Under the pieces are notes generated by a model. The model did not search any database. It was not told the origin of the DNA and saw only the letters and a program-made list of their open reading frames with translations. DNA of 64,000 bases, from contig NZ_JATACI010000002.1 in NCBI RefSeq assembly GCF_037892195.1, forward strand, positions 2,728,001 to 2,792,000, given 5' to 3'. Both the position numbers and the translations under genes were made by a program. Below are positions 20,862 through 31,530 of this stretch, in pieces. Every line of letters starts with the position of its first letter. Within the stretch, counting starts at the first letter, position 1. Source of the DNA: Yoonia sp. GPGPB17 (lineage in GTDB: Bacteria; Pseudomonadota; Alphaproteobacteria; Rhodobacterales; Rhodobacteraceae).

Positions 20862-20886
20862 GGGTCGCCAGATTGGCGGCCCTTTT
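20862..20886 (+). terminator. Rho-independent terminator of the HU gene
   Basis: GGG-T-CGCC pairs with GGCG-G-CCC across a 5-base loop and is followed by TTTT. It lies 36 bases after the HU stop codon. Confidence 0.75.
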
Positions 20887-20943
20887 CCGTTGCGGCGCGT
20901 GATTGGCATTTCCCATCCTGATCTTCTTCGATAGGTGGCGGAT

Positions 20944-21804
20944 ATGGATATCAAAGCAATCGCAATGGGTTTGGCGTTCGCGCTGATGTGGTCCTCGGCC
21001 TTTACCTCGGCGCGGGTGATCGTGGAGTATGCGCCGCCGCTCAGCGCGTTGGCGTTGCGGTTTCTCATTTCCGGGTTGCTGGGCGTTGCAATAGCTTGGG
21101 CGCTGGGACAGTCAGCTCGGCTATCGGGCAAGCAGTGGCTGGGTGTGGTGATCTTTGGCGTCTGCCAAAACGCCCTTTACCTCGGTTTAAATTTCGTGGC
21201 GATGCAGACGATACCTGCGTCATTGGCGGCAATCATTGCCTCTACGATGCCCCTTCTGGTCGCTCTGGCTGGTTGGATCGTTTTTGGCAATCGCGTGAGG
21301 CCCTTGGGGATCGCGGGGCTTATCGCGGGGCTTATCGGCGTGGTCTTGATCATGGGCGCGCGCTTGCAGGGTGGCGTTGATGTTTATGGGCTGATCCTTT
21401 GTGTGATCGGGGTGGTGTCTTTGACTATCGCAACACTTGCAGTTCTGGGCGCCTCATCGGGTGGCAATGTGCTGATGATTGTGGGCTTGCAGATGCTGGT
21501 GGGCAGCGCAATTCTTTGGGCGCCTGCGCTGACACTCGAAGTTTGGGACGTTACTTGGAACTGGCAGTTGGTTGTCGCGTTCGTCTATACCACTTTGGTG
21601 CCCGGGCTGGCGGCGACTTTGGTCTGGTTCCTGCTTGTGGGGCGCATCGGGGCGGTGAAGGCCTCAACCTTTCACTTTCTCAACCCGTTCTTCGGGGTCG
21701 CCATTGCGGCGGTCTTGCTGGGCGAGGTGATTGGCGTTCTGGACGTTATTGGCGTTGCGATTATCGCGGGAGGTATCTTGGCCGTGCAACTGTCGAAACA
21801 GTAG
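20944..21804 (+). CDS. EamA/DMT-family transporter
   Basis: This is an inner-membrane protein of about 286 residues with ten predicted helices in two EamA halves, typical of drug/metabolite exporters. The substrate cannot be told from sequence. The ATG at 20944 follows AGGTGG at a good distance; GTG 20935 is an alternative. It ends one base before the end of the convergent aroC gene, with no terminator between them. Confidence 0.88.
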   Translation: MDIKAIAMGLAFALMWSSAFTSARVIVEYAPPLSALALRFLISGLLGVAIAWALGQSARLSGKQWLGVVIFGVCQNALYLGLNFVAMQTIPASLAAIIASTMPLLVALAGWIVFGNRVRPLGIAGLIAGLIGVVLIMGARLQGGVDVYGLILCVIGVVSLTIATLAVLGASSGGNVLMIVGLQMLVGSAILWAPALTLEVWDVTWNWQLVVAFVYTTLVPGLAATLVWFLLVGRIGAVKASTFHFLNPFFGVAIAAVLLGEVIGVLDVIGVAIIAGGILAVQLSKQ

Positions 21805-22908
21805 TTAGCCGATCTGACCGCGCACGCCGCCCGTTTGCCCGCGATCCAGAAGCAGGTGATCGAGGATGACACAAGCCATCATGGCTTCGCCGACAGGTAC
21901 CGCGCGGATGCCGACGCATGGGTCGTGACGCCCCTTGGTGATCACTTCCGTGGGTGTTCCGTCCATGCGGATCGATTTGCGCGGCGACAGGATTGATGAG
22001 GTTGGTTTTACGGCAAACCGCACCACAATGTCCTGTCCGGTGCTGATCCCGCCAAGGATGCCGCCAGCGTGGTTCGAGCTGTAATCTGGCCCATCAGCTC
22101 CCATGAAAATCTCATCCGCATTGTCGCGGCCTGTCAGCGCGGCGGCGGCCATGCCTTCGCCAATCTCGACGCCCTTCACCGCGTTGATCGACATCATCGC
22201 AGCAGCCAAATCGGTGTCTAACTTGGCATAGACCGGTGCACCTATGCCTGCGGGCACGCCGCGTGCGACAACTTCGATGATCGCGCCGACAGAGTTGTGA
22301 TCGTCCTTGCGCAGCCATGCAAGGTAGTCGTTCCATTCGGCTGCCGCCTCGGCATCCGGGCAGAAGAAATCGTTCTGATCGATCTGGTCCCAATCCATTT
22401 TGGCGGGATCGATCTTTTTTGTGCCCATCTGGGTCATATAGCCTTTGATCTGGACGCCCGGCGCAATCGCATTGATCGCCTCGCGCGCCACACCCCCAGC
22501 GGCCACACGCGACGCCGTCTCCCGTGCAGATGATCGCCCGCCCCCACGCGGGTCGCGCAGACCGTACTTCTGGTGGTAGGTGATATCTGCATGGCCGGGT
22601 CGGAACGTGTTGATGATATCGCCATAGTCTTTCGACCGTTGATCGGTATTTTCAATCATCAGTTGGATCGGCGTACCCGTCGTTTTACCCTCATACACAC
22701 CCGACAGGATCTTCACCGCATCAGGTTCATTCCGCTGGGTCGTGTTCTTGTTCAGACCGGGGCGGCGCTTGTCCATCCATTGCTGGATCATCGGTGCCTC
22801 AAGCGGCACGCCCGGTGGGCAGCCGTCAACCGTCGCACCCAAAGCAGGCCCGTGGCTTTCACCCCAGGTAGTGAAGCGAAACAAATGACCGAAGCTGTTG
22901 ATCGACAT
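21805..22908 (-). CDS. aroC: Chorismate synthase
   Basis: AroC removes phosphate from EPSP to give chorismate for aromatic amino acids, folate and quinones, using reduced FMN. Signature motifs are visible: GESHGPALG near the N-terminus, [14 protein letters not shown] and [17 protein letters not shown]. The ATG at 22908 gives the family start [12 protein letters not shown], 366 residues; 17 extra residues upstream are rejected. It is divergent from the thiamine operon. Confidence 0.96.
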   Translation of the reverse strand: MSINSFGHLFRFTTWGESHGPALGATVDGCPPGVPLEAPMIQQWMDKRRPGLNKNTTQRNEPDAVKILSGVYEGKTTGTPIQLMIENTDQRSKDYGDIINTFRPGHADITYHQKYGLRDPRGGGRSSARETASRVAAGGVAREAINAIAPGVQIKGYMTQMGTKKIDPAKMDWDQIDQNDFFCPDAEAAAEWNDYLAWLRKDDHNSVGAIIEVVARGVPAGIGAPVYAKLDTDLAAAMMSINAVKGVEIGEGMAAAALTGRDNADEIFMGADGPDYSSNHAGGILGGISTGQDIVVRFAVKPTSSILSPRKSIRMDGTPTEVITKGRHDPCVGIRAVPVGEAMMACVILDHLLLDRGQTGGVRGQIG

Positions 22909-23004
22909 AGAAGTACCCCTTTGCCGCTTGGGTCTAGCGGGCGTGACAATCAGGCTCAAGTGCTTTCCCTTGCCTCGCTGCCCAAACCGGCTTAGCTAAG
23001 ACCT

Positions 23005-23096
23005 ACCTCGGGGGGCCACCAGCGTGGCTGAGATGCAATCATGCGGACCCGTAGAACCTGAACCGGTTAAGACCGGCGGAGGGAAGGTTTAGCAAC
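23005..23096 (+). promoter_or_regulatory. TPP riboswitch (THI element)
   Basis: The conserved parts are all present: GGGGGGCC, then GGCTGAGAT, ACCCGTAGAACCTGAACCGG and finally GCGGAGGGAA. The element ends about 40 bases before thiB, and its match to the THI box is close. It should switch off the thiBPQ operon when thiamine diphosphate is plentiful. Confidence 0.95.
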
Positions 23097-23137
23097 CCCG
23101 CTATCCCCCAATCCGCCCGTCGCATTTGGAGGATACG

Positions 23138-24127
23138 ATGAAACCAACCACCTATCTGCCAGCTGTTGCGGGACTTGCCCTATGTGCCACAGGCGCCATG
23201 GCCGAGACCCCAGTGCTGCAAGTCATGACCTACGACAGTTTTGTCACCGAATGGGGCCCCGGCCCCGCGATTGAAGCGGCCTTCGAGGCGGAATGTGCCT
23301 GCGATCTACAATTCGTTGGCACTGGTGACGGTGCGGCACTGCTGGCGCGGCTGCAGTTGGAAGGACCACAAACGGATGCAGACATCGTGCTGGGTCTGGA
23401 TACGAACCTCACAGCAGCTGCCCGCGAAACAGAATTGTTTGCGCCGCATGGCGTTGATGCTGATCTTGATCTGCCGATTGCATGGACTGACGCCGAGTTT
23501 CTACCCTTCGATTGGGGCTATTTCGCTTTCGTTGGCAATGCAGGTGCGGATGCGCCCGCGTCATTGCGCGCATTGGCTGACAGTGACACCAAGATCGTGA
23601 TCCAGGACCCGCGTTCATCCACCCCCGGTCTGGGTCTTCTGATGTGGGTCAAGACGGCCTACGGCGACGAAGCCCCTGCGCTTTGGGCTGATCTGGCTGA
23701 CAATATCGTCACTGTGACCTCGGGCTGGTCCGAGGCCTACGGCATGTTCCTTGAAGGCGAGGCGGACGCAGTCTTGTCCTACACCACATCGCCCGCCTAC
23801 CACCTGATTGCTGAAGAAGACGACAGCAAGGTTGCATGGGCTTTTGATGAAGGCCACTACATGCAGGTCGAAGTTGCGGGCAAAGTTGCGGGCACGGACC
23901 AGCCGGAGCTTGCAGATCAGTTCCTTGCGTTCATGGTGTCCGATGGGTTCCAAAGCGTGATCCCGACAACAAACTGGATGTATCCGGCGGTGACGCCCGC
24001 AAGCGGCTTGCCAGAGGGGTTTGAGACATTGGTCACACCCGGCACATCTTTGCTGTTGTCGCCCGAGGACGCGGCTGCAAAGCGTGATGCGGCGCTGGAT
24101 GAATGGCGCACAGCGCTGTCCCGGTAA
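23138..24127 (+). CDS. thiB: Thiamine ABC transporter, substrate-binding protein
   Basis: ThiB is the periplasmic thiamine-binding protein of ThiBPQ. It has a signal peptide to about residue 22 (ATGAMA), then a mature start TPVLQVMTYDSF typical of ThiB, and 329 residues in all. The ATG at 23138 has GGAGGA five bases upstream. It follows the TPP riboswitch and overlaps the start of thiP. Confidence 0.95.
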   Translation: MKPTTYLPAVAGLALCATGAMAETPVLQVMTYDSFVTEWGPGPAIEAAFEAECACDLQFVGTGDGAALLARLQLEGPQTDADIVLGLDTNLTAAARETELFAPHGVDADLDLPIAWTDAEFLPFDWGYFAFVGNAGADAPASLRALADSDTKIVIQDPRSSTPGLGLLMWVKTAYGDEAPALWADLADNIVTVTSGWSEAYGMFLEGEADAVLSYTTSPAYHLIAEEDDSKVAWAFDEGHYMQVEVAGKVAGTDQPELADQFLAFMVSDGFQSVIPTTNWMYPAVTPASGLPEGFETLVTPGTSLLLSPEDAAAKRDAALDEWRTALSR

Positions 24128-25631
24128 CTGCACGATGGCCTGACGCCGCTGCGGCGGCGTTGGTGCTTGTGTTAACTCTTGGTACGCTGGGTGCTGTTGC
24201 CTGGCGTGCCGAATGGGGGGCGGGCTGGCCCCCGCAGATTGGGCCGCAATCCGGTTTACGGTTGTGCAGGCGCTGCTTTCTGCTTTCTTCAGTGTATTGT
24301 TGGCAATTCCAGTTGCTCGTGCCCTTGCGCGGCGCAGGTTTTGGGGCCGCCAGCTCTTGATCACGCTATTGGGTGCACCGTTTCTGTTGCCCGTCATTGT
24401 GGCCGTTTTGGGCCTTCTTGCTATCTTTGGTCGCGCTGGGCTGCTGAATGACGGGTTGGCATGGTTGGGTATCTCGCCCATTTCGATCTACGGCCTGCAT
24501 GGCGTCGTGCTGGCGCATGTGTTTTTCAACATGCCGCTGGCCGTGCGTTTTATTTTGCAAGGCTGGCTGGCGATCCCGGCTGAACGGTTTCGCTTGGCCG
24601 CTTCGCTGAATGTGCCGGTGTGGCGGTTGCTGGAAGTGCCGATGCTGCGCGCAGTGGTGCCCAGCACCTTCCTTGTCGTCTTCCTGCTGTGCCTGACGAG
24701 CTTCGCCGTGGCGCTGACGATGGGCGGTGGCCCGCGTGCGACAACGGTCGAGTTGGCTATCTATCAGGCTGTGCGTTTTGACTTTGATCTGGGTCGTGCG
24801 GCTTTGCTTGCGTGCATTCAGTTTGTGCTCTGCGTGTTGGGCGCTGTTTTGGCATGGCGGGTCACTGGCAATGATCCGATAGGGACCGGGCTGGACCGTG
24901 TCATACAGCGGTGGGATTTGGCGCGGCCGGGCGTCGATTATGGTGTGATTATCTTGGCGGCGGTCTTTCTTTTGTTGCCACTGACCATGATCGTTCTGCG
25001 TGGATTGCCGGAGTTCTTCAATATGCCAGCCACAATCTGGGTAGCCGCGCTACGATCAGTGGTTGTCGCGCTTGGATCGGCGGCGCTTTGTGTGCTGATG
25101 GCGCTCGCGCTCGCCCTACGGGGTGGCATGATGGTTTCCGTTGTTGGGGTCATGCCTCTGGCGGCGTCTGGTTTGGTCGTCGGAACGGGCGCATTCTTGC
25201 TGGTGTTTCCCTTCATTCGCCCGGCTGATGTTGCATTGCTGGTCACGATGCTGGTGAACGCGACCCTAGCTTTGCCATTTGCGCTGCGCGCGCTTGCACC
25301 GGCAGCCGCGCAAGTCAAAAAAGACTATGGTCGCTTGGCGCTATCGCTGGATATGGCCAAAGGATCATGGGTACGTTTGGTGGTTCTGCCCCGGGTGCGA
25401 CGCCCGCTGGGGTTTGCTTCCGGGTTGGCGGCGGCCTTGTCGATGGGGGACCTTGGGGTGATCGCCCTGTTTGCGGGGCAGTCCGAGGAAACGCTGCCAC
25501 TGGCGATGTACCGGTTGATGGGGGCTTACCGCATGGAATCTGCGGCGGGAGCAGCGCTGTTGCTGGTGGCATTGAGCTTCACGCTCTTTTGGATATGTGA
25601 TCGTTGGGGGCGGGCGGATGCTGACATGTGA
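24103..25631 (+). CDS. thiP: Thiamine ABC transporter, permease (frame break)
   Basis: ThiP is the fused two-domain permease with about 12 helices. The N-terminal frame (MAHSAVPVTARWPDA and a first helix) runs from 24103 to about 24220. The rest, beginning GGGLAPADWAAIRFT, is in another frame to 25631. One more G in the G6 run at 24215-24220 joins them as EWGGGLAPADW, a homopolymer deletion. The joined length is about 509 residues, normal for the family. The start overlaps the end of thiB by 25 bases. Confidence 0.93.
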
Positions 25632-26311
25632 AAATCTGGTGCTGCGCCAAGGGTCGTTCTCGCTGCGATCCGATGTAGCCTTCGAGATGGGCAAGGCTGT
25701 TGCGCTGATCGGGCCATCCGGGGCAGGAAAATCGACATTGCTGGCGGCGATTGCCGGGTTTCTGTTGCCTGCATCAGGGCGGTTGCTGTGGGATGGCGTC
25801 GATTTGTCAGGCGCCGCGCCGGGTGCGCGCCCTGTCAGTATGCTGTTTCAGGACAACAACCTTTTTCCGCATTTAACGGCTGCGCAGAATGTCGGGCTGG
25901 GGCTGCGCCCGGATTTGCGTTTGAACGCACAAGACGAAGCTGTAGTTGCCGCAGCTTTGGCCGATGTCGGGCTGGATGGCTTTGGTGATCGCAAACCCGG
26001 CGCGCTATCTGGTGGCCAGCAAAGCCGGGTGGCCTTGGCGCGGGTCCTTGTGGCAAACCGGTCTCTTGTTTTGCTGGACGAACCCTTTGCGGCACTTGGC
26101 CCTGCGCTCAAGGATGAGATGCTGGATTTGGTGAAGGCCAAGCTGGTTGCGGGCGGGAAGACGGTGATTATGGTGACCCACGATCCGGCTGACGCCCGGC
26201 GGATTGCTGACATGGCGGCGTTGGTCGCAGATGGGATGGTCCATGCGCCGGTGGCAACAGATGTGTTGTTCGACAACCCGCCATGCGGCGCTGGCAGCCT
26301 ATCTTGGGTAA
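25618..26311 (+). CDS. thiQ: Thiamine ABC transporter, ATP-binding protein (frame break near the end)
   Basis: ThiQ powers thiamine import. It shows Walker A GPSGAGKST, the signature LSGGQQSRVALAR and Walker B LVLLDEPFAAL. The start is ATG 25618, overlapping thiP by 14 bases. Near the end, removing T26284 gives DNPPAALAAYLG and a stop at 26309-26311, the expected carboxy-terminus. The uncorrected frame would run on to 26394 through the terminator hairpin, which is not believable. Confidence 0.93.
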
Positions 26312-26343
26312 GGTGGGTCAAGGGTCCACCTGATGTAAAGCAA

Positions 26344-26367
26344 AAGGCCCGCCAATTAGCGGGCCTT
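26344..26367. terminator. Bidirectional terminator between thiQ and petC
   Basis: AAGGCCCGC and GCGGGCCTT form a perfect 9-bp stem with a 6-base loop between the convergent thiQ and petC genes. It is A-rich on one side and T-rich on the other, so it may serve both directions. Confidence 0.85.
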
Positions 26368-26390
26368 GTGTTTGTCAGATCAGTTCAAAC

Positions 26391-27269
26391 TTAATCTTTG
26401 TGCTTATGTGGTGCCCACAGGCGCTTGTTTGTCAGGTACAGCAGCACCGACAGAACCGTTAGGAACAGTACACCTGTCAGGCCTGCTTCCTTGCGCGCGA
26501 CCAGCTTTGGCTCTGCCGTCCACATCAGGAATGCCGCAACGTCCATAGCGACGTCTTCCAACTCGGCAGAGTGACCGTCTGCGTAGTCAACGTCGTCGCC
26601 CCAAAGCGGTTGAGCCATCCCGATCCAGGAGCCGGGTACCATGTGCTTACCCTTTTCATCGATGCAGCTTTCAGGGAAGCCGCCTGCAGCGAAGGCCACG
26701 TTATAAGAGCCGTCCATCGGTTCGCCTTCCAGCGCACACTCTGGCTCTTCGTGGTAGCCTGTCAGTAGCGACGCGATATATTCAGCACCGCCCATACCAT
26801 ACACAAACTGGTTGATCCCCGTGCCTTCAGGACCGTGGAAACCAGCACGTGCCTTGGCCATCAGGCTGAGGTCGGGCGCATTTTGCGCTTCGTTTGCGGG
26901 GAAGGTATTTGCCGGTGAAAACGTGATCTGATCGTCTGTTTCAGGATCAATATATTGCGGGTTCGCATCCCAATCCCAAAGCGTGAACTGCTCTGCATAG
27001 GCACGCATCTGATCTTCTGGCAACGCGGGGCCACCTTCGTCATGCAGGTTGCGAAATGCAACAAGCTCTAGCCCATGGCACGAAGCGCAAATCTCAGTAT
27101 AGACCTGAAGACCACGTTGAAGTTGCATCTGATCATAGCTGCCAAACGGGCCCTCAAACGGGAACGCGTAGTCAGTGATCTCGACCTCGACTTCGGCAGC
27201 CATGGCTTGCCCTGCTGTTAGGGCAAGCGCTGTTGCAGCGGTGAGTGTGAATTTACGGAACATATTCAT
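26391..27269 (-). CDS. petC: Cytochrome c1 of the bc1 complex
   Basis: Cytochrome c1 passes electrons from the Rieske protein to soluble cytochrome c. The 292 residues have a signal peptide (to about residue 24, AGQAMA), the haem motif CASCH at 61-65, a methionine-ligand region and a C-terminal anchor helix (TGVLFLTVLSVLLYL). The ATG at 27269 follows GAGAGAGGA ten bases after the true petB stop. An extra upstream N-terminus in the same frame is an artefact of the petB end. Last gene of petABC. Confidence 0.96.
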   Translation of the reverse strand: MNMFRKFTLTAATALALTAGQAMAAEVEVEITDYAFPFEGPFGSYDQMQLQRGLQVYTEICASCHGLELVAFRNLHDEGGPALPEDQMRAYAEQFTLWDWDANPQYIDPETDDQITFSPANTFPANEAQNAPDLSLMAKARAGFHGPEGTGINQFVYGMGGAEYIASLLTGYHEEPECALEGEPMDGSYNVAFAAGGFPESCIDEKGKHMVPGSWIGMAQPLWGDDVDYADGHSAELEDVAMDVAAFLMWTAEPKLVARKEAGLTGVLFLTVLSVLLYLTNKRLWAPHKHKD

Positions 27270-27279
27270 TGGTCCTCTC

Positions 27280-28633
27280 TCACTCGGCCGGGTTCGCGAC
27301 GGGCTTGGCGCCGTCACTCTTCGGCGCGTAGTGCGCGTTGAAGTCTTCTTCGATGGTTGCGTTGAAGCGGCGTGTTTGGCTTCTCGATCACGCCAAGCAG
27401 AGGCAGGATGACGAGGAAGTATGCAAACCAGTAGGTCGACCCGAGCAAGGCGATGTAGGGGTAGATCCCTTCAGCCGGACGCGCACCAACCCACATCAGC
27501 AGGATGAAGTTAACGACGAACAGCCAGAACCACCATTTAAACATCGGGCGATAGCGACCGGACCGCACTGTAGAGGTATCCAGCCAAGGGGCCAGCGCCA
27601 TCACGACGATCGCGCCGAACATCGCCACAACGCCGAAGAAGGCTGCGTCGACAATGCCGAATGTGATCCAGTTCACGGCAATGACCAGCCAGACCTCTTG
27701 GTCGAATGCCCGTAGAATCGCGTAGAACGGCAGGAAGTACCATTCCGGCACAATATGCGACGGCGTCGCTAGCGGGTTAGCAGGGATGTAGTTATCCGGG
27801 TGACCCAGATAGTTTGGCATGAAACCAACAACCGCAACAAACACCGCAAGAATGATCGCCAATGCAAACAGATCCTTGATCACGAAGTACGGCCAGAAAG
27901 GAAGTGTATCTTTTGCAGCGTCTTCTTTTGATGTGCGACGCACCTCAACACCGGTTGGGTTGTTGTTACCTGTCGTGTGGAACGCCCACACGTGCACGAT
28001 TGTCAGACCCAGCAGAATGAATGGCAGCAGGTAGTGCAGCGAGAAGAAACGGTTCAGCGCAGGCTGTCCGATGGAACCGTTCGGTGTGCCCAGCAGCCAG
28101 ATTTGCACAGACTCACCAATGAACGGGATTGTGCCGAACAGGCCGGTGATAACAGCAGTCCCGTGGAAGGACATCTGCCCCCATGGCAGCACGTAACCCA
28201 TAAAGGCTGTACCCATCATCAGGACGTACATCAGCATACCAACGATCCATGTCACCTCACGCGGTGACTTGTATGAACCGTAGTAGAGCGAACGGAAGAT
28301 GTGCGCATACACGGCCACAAAGAACAGCGACGCGCCGTTCATGTGGAAATAGCGGATCATATGGCCGCCATTCACGTTGCGCATGATGTGCTCAACCGAG
28401 TTGAACGCCATATCAACATGCGGCACGTAGTGCATCACAAGCACGATGCCTGTGATGATTTGCAGCACAAGTGTGAAAACAAGAACGATACCCCAGATCC
28501 ACATCCAGTTCAGGTTCTTGGGTGTGGGGATCATCAGTGTGTCATACAGCAGGCCAACGATTGGCAAACGGCTGTGCAGCCACTTTTCGCCTTTTGTGCC
28601 TGGCTCATAATGGTCGTGGGGAATGCCGCCCAT
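27280..28633 (-). CDS. petB: Cytochrome b of the bc1 complex (frame break near the end)
   Basis: Cytochrome b carries the two b-haems and both quinol sites. Eight membrane helices, the PEWY motif ([16 protein letters not shown]) and paired histidines are present. The main frame ends with an Arg-rich tail at 27314, but the next frame encodes the family end ([17 protein letters not shown]) with a stop at 27282-27280. Removing one base near 27371-27377, probably in the TTT run, joins the two into about 450 residues. I read this as an error. The gap to petC is then 10 bases. Confidence 0.95.
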
Positions 28634-28645
28634 GGGTTTTTCTCC

Positions 28646-29212
28646 TTAACCGAGTTGAATTGTTGTTTCGTCCACGAAGGACGCGATCGGAACAGGCAGG
28701 TTGCGCGGTGCCGGGCCGCGGCGAATACGGCCAGCGGTGTCATAGTGTGAACCGTGGCATGGGCAGAACCAACCATGGAAATCGCCCGCGTTGCCCAAAG
28801 GCACACAGCCAAGGTGGGTGCAAACGCCCATCTGAACCAGCCATACGCCATCTTCGGTCAAGGCGCGGTTTTCATCAGTTGCCGGAGCTTCACCCAGATT
28901 TTCGTTATTGGCGTCCGCATCTGGCAGTTCGCTGAGCTCAACAGCGCGCGCTTCTGCGATCTCATCTTCGGTACGCGCCCGGATAAAGACCGGCTTACCT
29001 TGCCACAGCACTGTAATCTGTGTGCCCGGATCAACGGCGCTGACATCAACGCGGATTGAGGCGAGCGCCAAAACATCGGCGGAAGGGTTCATCTGGTTTA
29101 CCAGTGGCCAAACCGCTGCCCCTGTTACGACGACACCCGCACCAGCGGTGGCATAGTAAAGAAAGTCGCGGCGTGTGCCCTGATGATCATCTGCATGTGA
29201 CACTGGATGCAT
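28646..29212 (-). CDS. petA: Ubiquinol-cytochrome c reductase Rieske iron-sulfur subunit
   Basis: The Rieske protein carries the [2Fe-2S] cluster of the bc1 complex. Cluster motifs CTHLGC at 131-136 and CPCHGS at 150-155 are intact. The N-terminus has a Tat-type [14 protein letters not shown] and one anchor helix. The ATG at 29212 follows CGGAG; it may start up to 11 residues earlier. It is the first gene of the petABC operon, 12 bases before petB. Confidence 0.95.
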   Translation of the reverse strand: MHPVSHADDHQGTRRDFLYYATAGAGVVVTGAAVWPLVNQMNPSADVLALASIRVDVSAVDPGTQITVLWQGKPVFIRARTEDEIAEARAVELSELPDADANNENLGEAPATDENRALTEDGVWLVQMGVCTHLGCVPLGNAGDFHGWFCPCHGSHYDTAGRIRRGPAPRNLPVPIASFVDETTIQLG

Positions 29213-29620
29213 CTCCGATTCTTTTGATGGGCGAATTGCCCGCACGAAAAAATAGACCGATGCAAAGATCAGTCAATTTTGGCGCTGTTTAACTACCAAA
29301 GCCTTCAACGTCCAGCGGACAATCCCGCGCAGGCCGACAGGACGTATATTTAAGTGGGCAATACCCAACACAATGTTAATCGCAGACAGAGAATCGGGCC
29401 AGTGCAGATTGTTCCCTGTGGTCAAGATACACCGCAATGGGTGTGACACAAAGTAGCCGTTTTTTGCCGCAATCGGCGGATTTTCTCTATAAATTGCCCA
29501 TAGTTGTGTTTGGCGTGCCACATTCGCATTGCGGTGACATATTGGTGATTAATGTTTTGTTGTCAGCTTCGTTGCACAAGTCTACTCACTTCAAGCATCA
29601 CTCACTTCGGACTTTATGTT
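29213..29620. other. Divergent intergenic region between petA and the outer-membrane protein gene
   Basis: About 400 bases with no gene I can support. It must hold the petABC promoter and probably that of the + strand gene at 29621. A nearly palindromic TGTGACACA is at about 29442-29450, but I cannot name a regulator. A minus-strand frame at 29273-29521 has no recognisable features. Confidence 0.5.
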
Positions 29621-30265
29621 ATGAATCGCGTCTTGGCCCCCTTCATCAGCCTGATGATCGTTCCATCATTTGCGGCAGCAGATGTTGAGCTGAGCTTTTA
29701 CGGCGGTGTGCAGTCGGCACCCTCGTCTGATATTTCGATTCGAGATCCCGAAATCGGTGATGATGATTTCTCTCAGGAGTGGGAGGGGCGGTCGTTCGAG
29801 GCACCGCCCTACTATGGCATTCGCGCGACCCAATGGCGTTCGCCAACCTTTGGGTTTGGTTTGGATTTTGCCCACAACAAGGTCTACCCAAAAGATGATT
29901 CATTGCCAGCCGGGTACGAAGTGCTCGAGTTCACGGACGGCTTGAACACCCTGACAATCAACGCCTATCGCCGCTGGACTGATCTCGCGGGGAACATCAC
30001 GCCTTATGTTGGCGGTGGTGTTGGCATCGCCTTGCCGCATGTCGAGGTGACCAACGGCGCGTCAGAAACCTTTGGTTATCAATTGACGGGTCCTGCCGCT
30101 ACTTGGTTGGCTGGTGCGTCTATGCCGATCAACGATCAGTGGTCGGTGTTTGGTGAGTATAAGGGTACGTTTTCATCCAATACCGCAGATCTTGACAGTG
30201 GCGGTACCTTGGAAGCGGACATTGTTACCAACGCCCTTAACTTTGGCGTCAGCTTCAACTTCTAA
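29621..30265 (+). CDS. Predicted 8-stranded outer-membrane beta-barrel protein
   Basis: A secreted protein of about 214 residues with a signal peptide (MNRVLAPFISLMIVPSFAAA), alternating polar/apolar strands ending in aromatic residues, and a final FNF, typical of small outer-membrane barrels. The family looks like the OmpA/OmpX-type 'outer membrane protein beta-barrel' group, possibly a lipid A deacylase-like barrel. I see no catalytic motif. ATG 29621 gives the best signal peptide. Function unknown. Confidence 0.75.
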   Translation: MNRVLAPFISLMIVPSFAAADVELSFYGGVQSAPSSDISIRDPEIGDDDFSQEWEGRSFEAPPYYGIRATQWRSPTFGFGLDFAHNKVYPKDDSLPAGYEVLEFTDGLNTLTINAYRRWTDLAGNITPYVGGGVGIALPHVEVTNGASETFGYQLTGPAATWLAGASMPINDQWSVFGEYKGTFSSNTADLDSGGTLEADIVTNALNFGVSFNF

Positions 30266-30271
30266 GCCTTG

Positions 30272-30874
30272 TTATTCAGGTTTTGTTGCAACCATGCTGT
30301 CGCGCGCGGCAAACGCCGCGTGCCAATTGGCCAGTGCTTCATTCCCATTCCGCCAACCGTGCCCGTTATGCCGCAGGTCAATGTAGGACAATGCACAAGC
30401 CACGCTGATCTGCCCGATATTCAATGGGCCTGACAGGTGGCTCATCCACCGGCTATTTACCGCCGCGATCCCGCGCGCGGCTTTGGCCCATTGTGCCTCG
30501 ACCCAATCTGCCGATTGCAATTCATCTGGACGCAGCCGCTTTTCGTAAGACATCGCAACTGTCGCATCCATGATTGCGTCTGCGGTGGCTTCTAGAGTGA
30601 GGATTTCCCAGATGCGGCTTTGCGGGTAAAGGTTCGATCCTGCCAAATCGTCCAGAAACCGGGTGATGACACGGCTGTCATAGATACCGGGGCCATCCGC
30701 ACGGATCAGCGCAGGGATTTTGCCCATCGGGTTCGCGGCCACAACCTCTGGCGCCGAGTTCATTGGCGTTGTGGTGACGTTCACCTCTTCCACAGTGTCC
30801 ATCAGGTTGGCTTCGCGGATCAGCACGCGCACTTTGCGCACGAATGGGGAGGCGGGTGAGATCAGCAGTTGCAT
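30272..30874 (-). CDS. Glutathione S-transferase family protein
   Basis: A 200-residue GST with an N-terminal thioredoxin-like domain (ISPASPFVRKVRVL, with Ser in the catalytic position, and the cis-proline region GKIPAL) and a helical C-terminal domain. It should act on small electrophiles or in stress response; the substrate is not predictable. It is followed upstream in the same direction by a second GST, with a gap of 23 bases. Confidence 0.9.
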   Translation of the reverse strand: MQLLISPASPFVRKVRVLIREANLMDTVEEVNVTTTPMNSAPEVVAANPMGKIPALIRADGPGIYDSRVITRFLDDLAGSNLYPQSRIWEILTLEATADAIMDATVAMSYEKRLRPDELQSADWVEAQWAKAARGIAAVNSRWMSHLSGPLNIGQISVACALSYIDLRHNGHGWRNGNEALANWHAAFAARDSMVATKPE

Positions 30875-30897
30875 GGGTCCGGGTCCTTATCTGGGGG

Positions 30898-31530
30898 TCA
30901 GGGGAACAAGACCTGATCCTGTCCGTATTGCCAAGGCGGATGTTTGGTCATGATTCCGCGAAAGCGGTCAGAGGCGAGGAAATCATCAAGCCATCTGGTG
31001 AGCGGCCTCAACCCTTGTGCGTCAAACCATGCGCGGTCGGTATTTGCGAACTGGCGCACGAATGGCAGGATCGCCATATCAGCAAGGGTGCGCCGTGGGC
31101 CCATCAGAAAAGGCTTCTCTGTCAGTCGATCATTGAGGTCCGTTAGAAAGACCATGGCTTTTGCCCGCTCATCGGCTTCATCGCGGTCAGGAAAGCGCAC
31201 AGCGTATTTGGTATGGTCTAAGGCACTCTTGAATGGGCCATCGCAGGTGTCGATGAGGCTATGACCCGCGTCCGGCATATCAAGCCAGCCTTCAGGGTCA
31301 TTGCGGCCCAACGCCCAAAGCATCACATCGCGGCTTTCTTCGATCACACGGTTGCCATCTTGGACGACAGGGACTGTGCCCTTGGGCGAAGCCGCGAGGA
31401 AAGGTGCGGGTTTATTTCGCAACAGGATTTCCTGCAGGATGACGTGCTGCCCGCTCGATTGGATCGCCAGCCGCGCGCGCATCGCGTAGGGGCAGCGTCG
31501 GAAGGTCCAAAGGATGGGAAGCGCAGTCAT
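30898..31530 (-). CDS. Glutathione S-transferase family protein (Cys-type)
   Basis: A 210-residue GST-like protein. The N-terminal motif FRRCPYAMRAR has Cys13 in a CPYA motif, as in omega/glutaredoxin-like GSTs, followed by KGTVPVVQDG with the cis-proline. It may reduce mixed disulfides rather than conjugate. It overlaps mtaB by four bases at its start, so it is read in the dapF-mtaB-GST-GST direction. Confidence 0.9.
   Translation of the reverse strand: MTALPILWTFRRCPYAMRARLAIQSSGQHVILQEILLRNKPAPFLAASPKGTVPVVQDGNRVIEESRDVMLWALGRNDPEGWLDMPDAGHSLIDTCDGPFKSALDHTKYAVRFPDRDEADERAKAMVFLTDLNDRLTEKPFLMGPRRTLADMAILPFVRQFANTDRAWFDAQGLRPLTRWLDDFLASDRFRGIMTKHPPWQYGQDQVLFP

Noticed and set aside
26312..26394. 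Extra C-terminal residues of ThiQ
   Set aside because: Caused by the one-base insertion at 26284; the stretch includes the terminator hairpin.
27270..27317. Extra 16 N-terminal residues on cytochrome c1
   Set aside because: They overlap the true end of petB; the signal peptide and ribosome-binding site support the start at 27269.
29273..29521. 82-codon minus-strand frame between petA and the outer-membrane gene
   Set aside because: Composition unlike a gene and no good start signal; more likely promoter region.
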